Assembly: GCF_051201625.1 (NCBI RefSeq)
Contig: NZ_CP179203.1
Span: 3,596,001 to 3,660,000 of the forward strand
Direction: 5' to 3'
Length of the DNA stretch: 64,000 nucleotides
Source: Shimia sp051201625
GTDB taxonomy: Bacteria > Pseudomonadota > Alphaproteobacteria > Rhodobacterales > Rhodobacteraceae
The notes under the pieces were generated by a model. The model was not told the DNA's origin, did not search any database, and worked only from the letters and a program-made list of their open reading frames with translations. The translations under genes were made by a program, and so were the position numbers. Shown in pieces: positions 60,639 through 64,000 of the stretch. Numbering within the stretch: position 1 is the first letter of the stretch; each line of letters opens with the position of its first letter.

Positions 60639-63560
60639 TCATCCTGCTGATGAACTCAGCGCCTCATCGCATCGGCCGCATACTGCCACATGGCTGTGAC
60701 TGCCCACATCCGATAGGATTTTCCAGCAACGCTCGCACTTAACACCTTCCGCTTTCTCAAATACCACACCAACGCCCTCCACCTCTGGCATCCGGAATGC
60801 CTCAACCGGAAGAGGGTCGTCAGTCAGAACAACATCAGAAGTGATACAAACATCCTCAAAGGAAACATTTTTCAACGCATTCAAAACTTCCTTATCGCGC
60901 ACATGAACCACCGGCGCGGCCTCCAGTGATGCTCCAATCACCTTGCCGGTCCGCTGGACTTCCAGCGCTGCCGTTACCACACGTCGCACCCCGCGTACCT
61001 GTGCCCATTTCGCCGCAAGAGGTTCGTTCAGCCAGTCTGCGGGCGTCCGTGGGAAATCTTGCAAGTGCACCGATTCACCTGCATCGTTAAAACGCTCCAA
61101 CCAGACTTCCTCCATGGTGAACACCAGGATCGGGGCAAGCCAAGTAGTGAGGCGATGGTACAAGATATCCAAAACGGTTCGAGTGGCCCTGCGCCGAACT
61201 GTGTCGCCATCACAGTACAAGACGTCCTTTCTAATATCGAAGTAGAATGATGACAAATCTACAGTTGCAAAATTAAACACAGTTGAAAAAACGCCTTGAA
61301 AATCAAAGGCGGCGTAGCCAACTCGCACTTTTTGGTCTAACTCAGCTAAACGGTGTAGCACCCAGCGCTCCAGCTCAGGCATGTCTTCAATTCCAACTCT
61401 GTCTTCCTCCGAAAACCCATTCAGAGATCCAAGCAAAAAGCGTAATGTGTTGCGCAAACGCCGATAACTGTCCGAGACACCCTTCAGTATTTCCGGTCCG
61501 ATCCTCTGATCTGCGGTGTAATCCGACTGTGCAACCCAAAGTCTCAAAATGTCTGCACCGTACTGCTGAATAACTTTCTCTGGCAGAATGGTGTTACCAA
61601 GCGACTTGGACATCTTGTTGCCCTTTTCGTCTAGCGTAAACCCATGCGTTACAACATTACGATAGGGCGCACGCCCCGTTGTACCGCAGGCCTGCAATAA
61701 CGATGAATGAAACCATCCACGGTGTTGGTCAGTACCTTCCATGTAGACGTCGGCAATTCCATCTTTGGTCCCATCAGCGCGGTCCCTGAGTACAAACGCG
61801 TGGGTAGAGCCAGAGTCAAACCAAACGTCGAGCACATCAAAGATTTGTTCCCACTCACTAGGGTCATAATCACTGCCAAGAAAACGCTCCTTCGCGTCCT
61901 CTGCATACCAACAATCCGCGCCTTCAACCTCAAAGGCCTCAACTATCCGGGCATTCACAACCGGATCACGTAGTAAAAAATCTTCAGCGGTTGGCAACAC
62001 ATCTTTTTTAACAAAGCAAGTCAACGGCACGCCCCAAGCTCGCTGACGGCTGAGCACCCAGTCAGGGCGCGTTTCGATCATTGAATGCAACCTGTTACGG
62101 CCTGTGGGTGGTGTCCATTTAACCAACTTGTCGATCGACGTCAGGGCGCGCTCCCGTATCGTAACACCCATTTCGTCTTGCCCATCTTCAATTTCGCGAT
62201 CTACGGCTGCAAACCATTGTGGCGTGTTACGAAAGATTACAGGCGCCTTGGATCGCCAGGAATGAGGGTAACTGTGTGTTATGCGTCCACGCGCTATCAG
62301 CGCCCCTGCCTCGACCAGTCGGTTTATAACTGCCGCGTTGGCCCCTCCTTCTTTTCCTTTAGAGGTGATGATCACATCTCCACCAAATAGTGGAAGATTG
62401 GCGCGGAATGAGCCATCCGCAATTACGTTGTGTGTCATTTTTAATCCATGCTTGACCCCAAGAATGAAGTCATCGGCCCCATGGCTAGGTGCTGTGTGTA
62501 CAAAACCAGTTCCCGCCTCATCCGTAACATGATCCCCCGGCAACATAGGAACGTCATAGTCCCACTCGCCCTGACCGCCATCTACACCCCGCAACGGGTG
62601 GCTGCAGATCAGAAGATCAAGCTGCTCTGCCGTCACGCTTCGCTTACGAACAAATTCTTCGACTTTCGCCGCCCTCAACACATCCTCGGCAAGGTTATCT
62701 GCCAACAAATAGTGATCGCCTGTCTTTGCCCAATTTCCATCAGGCGCCGCCGTGACCTTGTAAAGCCCGTAGGAAAGAGTCGGATTGAACGCGATAGCCC
62801 TGTTGGACGGAATAGTCCAAGGGGTTGTAGTCCATATAACAACATTCACACCCAAGAGTGATGAACGGGAGCCTGTGATTTCAACCGCCCGGACAATTGG
62901 AAATTTCACCCAAATTGTGTGGCTTTTGTGATCATGATACTCGATCTCGGCTTCTGCCAGAGCAGTTTTCTCAACTGGTGACCACATCACCGGTTTTGAA
63001 CCCTGATACAAAGTTCCATTCATCAGAAACTTCATGAATTCGTCCGCGATTACCGCCTCGGCGTGATGGGCCATGGTCAGGTAGGGGTCGTCCCAGCTTC
63101 CAGTAATCCCAAGACGTTTAAATTCTTCACGCTGAATATCCACCCATTTTTCGGCAAAGGCACGGCATTCATGGCGAAATTCAACCACGTCAACCGCATC
63201 CTTGTCTTTACCTTTCGCGCGATATTGCTCTTCGATCTTCCATTCAATCGGAAGTCCATGACAATCCCAGCCAGGGACATAGTGGCTGTCAAAACCCATC
63301 ATCTGGTGAGAACGCACAATCATATCTTTGATCGTTTTGTTCAACGCATGGCCAATATGCAAATGGCCGTTGGCATAAGGCGGGCCATCGTGAAGCGTGA
63401 ATGGCTCTCGTCCATCCTTTTCACGAAGTTTGTCATAGATTCCAATCTGCTCCCACCGTTTCAGCCAGCTTGGTTCACGCTTTGGAAGACCCGCTCGCAT
63501 CGGGAACTCAGTTTTGGGCAGGTTCAGCGTCTGTTTATATTCGGGGGTGTCGGCACACAT
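60639..63560 (-). CDS. ileS: Isoleucyl-tRNA synthetase
   Basis: 973 residues, full length. The class I signatures are HLHIGHALNK (HIGH, near residue 66-75) and KMSKSLGN (KMSKS, near 640). The editing domain is between them (VVIWTTTPWTIPSNRA, GTGFVHTAPSHGADDF). The C-terminus carries the zinc cysteines CERCWK and CGRCDEAL. It charges tRNA-Ile. The start ATG (MCADTPEYKQTLNLP) fits the family. It is transcribed toward pcs. Confidence 0.96.
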   Translation of the reverse strand: MCADTPEYKQTLNLPKTEFPMRAGLPKREPSWLKRWEQIGIYDKLREKDGREPFTLHDGPPYANGHLHIGHALNKTIKDMIVRSHQMMGFDSHYVPGWDCHGLPIEWKIEEQYRAKGKDKDAVDVVEFRHECRAFAEKWVDIQREEFKRLGITGSWDDPYLTMAHHAEAVIADEFMKFLMNGTLYQGSKPVMWSPVEKTALAEAEIEYHDHKSHTIWVKFPIVRAVEITGSRSSLLGVNVVIWTTTPWTIPSNRAIAFNPTLSYGLYKVTAAPDGNWAKTGDHYLLADNLAEDVLRAAKVEEFVRKRSVTAEQLDLLICSHPLRGVDGGQGEWDYDVPMLPGDHVTDEAGTGFVHTAPSHGADDFILGVKHGLKMTHNVIADGSFRANLPLFGGDVIITSKGKEGGANAAVINRLVEAGALIARGRITHSYPHSWRSKAPVIFRNTPQWFAAVDREIEDGQDEMGVTIRERALTSIDKLVKWTPPTGRNRLHSMIETRPDWVLSRQRAWGVPLTCFVKKDVLPTAEDFLLRDPVVNARIVEAFEVEGADCWYAEDAKERFLGSDYDPSEWEQIFDVLDVWFDSGSTHAFVLRDRADGTKDGIADVYMEGTDQHRGWFHSSLLQACGTTGRAPYRNVVTHGFTLDEKGNKMSKSLGNTILPEKVIQQYGADILRLWVAQSDYTADQRIGPEILKGVSDSYRRLRNTLRFLLGSLNGFSEEDRVGIEDMPELERWVLHRLAELDQKVRVGYAAFDFQGVFSTVFNFATVDLSSFYFDIRKDVLYCDGDTVRRRATRTVLDILYHRLTTWLAPILVFTMEEVWLERFNDAGESVHLQDFPRTPADWLNEPLAAKWAQVRGVRRVVTAALEVQRTGKVIGASLEAAPVVHVRDKEVLNALKNVSFEDVCITSDVVLTDDPLPVEAFRMPEVEGVGVVFEKAEGVKCERCWKILSDVGSHSHVAVCGRCDEALSSSAG

Positions 63561-64000
63561 CTGCAGCGTCCTTAATCTGTCGAAATGTTTAGGAATGTTC
63601 AGGGGCGGCGCGATCGGTCATACACCTGTGCCCGGCGGCTCCTTCGATCAGAGCGCCGGGCACATAATTCGAATATTGATCGCAAGGAATTTTTTCATAG
63701 CGACCTTATAGGCTGGTGCGCTAGTGGGGTCCAGAGGGCTATCAGCAGATTGGCTGTATGGAAAATTACAGCGTTCCAGCCGCTCAACTTCTGTGTTTTG
63801 AGGTTAGCGCGATCTACACTACACAGCTGAAATGTTTGATCGAACCTAACCTTAGTGCCCGAATAATTTCCATCTTCTTTGAGCGCACCTGTCAAAATAT
63901 TGGCAATTTCAAACGGCGGTAAAAAGTCGTCGGCTCACATTCGAAAGTTCACTAAGATAACCACACCCTGAGTTACCTCGTTTCACTTTTTGACTTCAGC
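63561..64000. other. Upstream region of ileS to window end
   Basis: 440 bp with no supported gene. The ORFs in both strands do not match known families. The main structure is the hairpin at 63628-63663, listed separately. The ileS promoter must lie here. Confidence 0.4.
63628..63663 (-). promoter_or_regulatory. Strong hairpin in the ileS leader
   Basis: GTGCCCGGC pairs with GCCGGGCAC (9 bp), and after one unpaired G, GCTC pairs with GAGC (4 bp), leaving a 9-nt loop. It ends about 68 bp before the ileS start codon. No T run follows on either strand, so it is not a plain terminator. Alphaproteobacteria are not known for T-boxes and no T-box sequence was found. It could be an attenuator, an mRNA-stabilising stem, or a DNA-level site. 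Confidence 0.4.

Noticed and set aside
63695..63895. Minus-strand ORF upstream of ileS
   Set aside because: No SD, no family pattern, and it falls in the presumed leader and promoter region of ileS.

Overview
The window looks like a chromosomal segment of a marine alphaproteobacterium of the Rhodobacterales (Roseobacter-type). This rests on gene content, not on a database search. Rhodobacterales-type families present include DUF2794, DUF1127, an I78 inhibitor-like lipoprotein, a VCBS protein coupled to a 2Fe-2S ferredoxin, the order rpiA-gor-hflK-hflC-DUF2065-degP (all on the minus strand), a Flp/Tad pilus locus, and a Sinorhizobium-type phosphatidylcholine synthase. LexA boxes have the alphaproteobacterial form GTTC-N7-GTTC. 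Base composition is moderate, lower than in many cultured roseobacters. No insertion sequence, integrase, phage gene or CRISPR array was found.

Layout. 1-5.2 kb: end of an NlpC/P60 peptidase, agmatinase, DUF2794, an imuB without imuA or dnaE2, then fasciclin, cytochrome c' and an I78 inhibitor. 5.9-10.9 kb: Mrp, DUF1127, a glutathione transferase, UvrD. 11-16.2 kb: an FMN lactate-type dehydrogenase, pyruvate carboxylase, tRNA-Gly(GCC). 16.2-26.4 kb: guanine-type deaminase, HisN-like phosphatase, quinone oxidoreductase, Bax-inhibitor protein, L33, AlkB-like hydroxylase, XseA, PurD. 26.9-29.1 kb: VCBS protein, ferredoxin, a stand-alone OB-fold gene that matches the tail of DnaE2, a peptidoglycan-binding lipoprotein. 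29.2-38.7 kb: the DegP/HflKC/Gor/RpiA block, SdaA, a lytic transglycosylase. 38.9-51.8 kb: three flp pilin genes, cpaB, the secretin, an OmpA lipoprotein, cpaE, cpaF, tadB, tadC, two TPR lipoproteins, cpaA and a winged-helix/AAA+ ATPase. 51.9-63.6 kb: yidD, a secreted unknown, a DUF3833 lipoprotein, ttcA, yidC-MOSC-engB-oxidoreductase, phosphatidylcholine synthase, ileS.

How the genes fit together. The pilus block holds pilin, prepilin peptidase, secretin, ATPase, platform proteins and lipoprotein accessories, but no tadE, tadF or tadG. Two flp genes lie in a perfect 288-bp direct repeat. The FMN dehydrogenase and pyruvate carboxylase could together carry lactate to oxaloacetate. The DegP/HflKC block is envelope quality control, and yidD/yidC serve membrane protein insertion.

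The most unusual signal is a dispersed SOS set. Three GTTC-N7-GTTC boxes precede imuB, uvrD and the OB-fold gene. The usual imuA-imuB-dnaE2 mutasome cassette is not intact here: imuB stands alone, and 24 kb away a LexA-controlled ORF encodes only the C-terminal OB domain of DnaE2. Either the cassette has decayed and rearranged, or the OB domain has become a separate SOS-induced protein.
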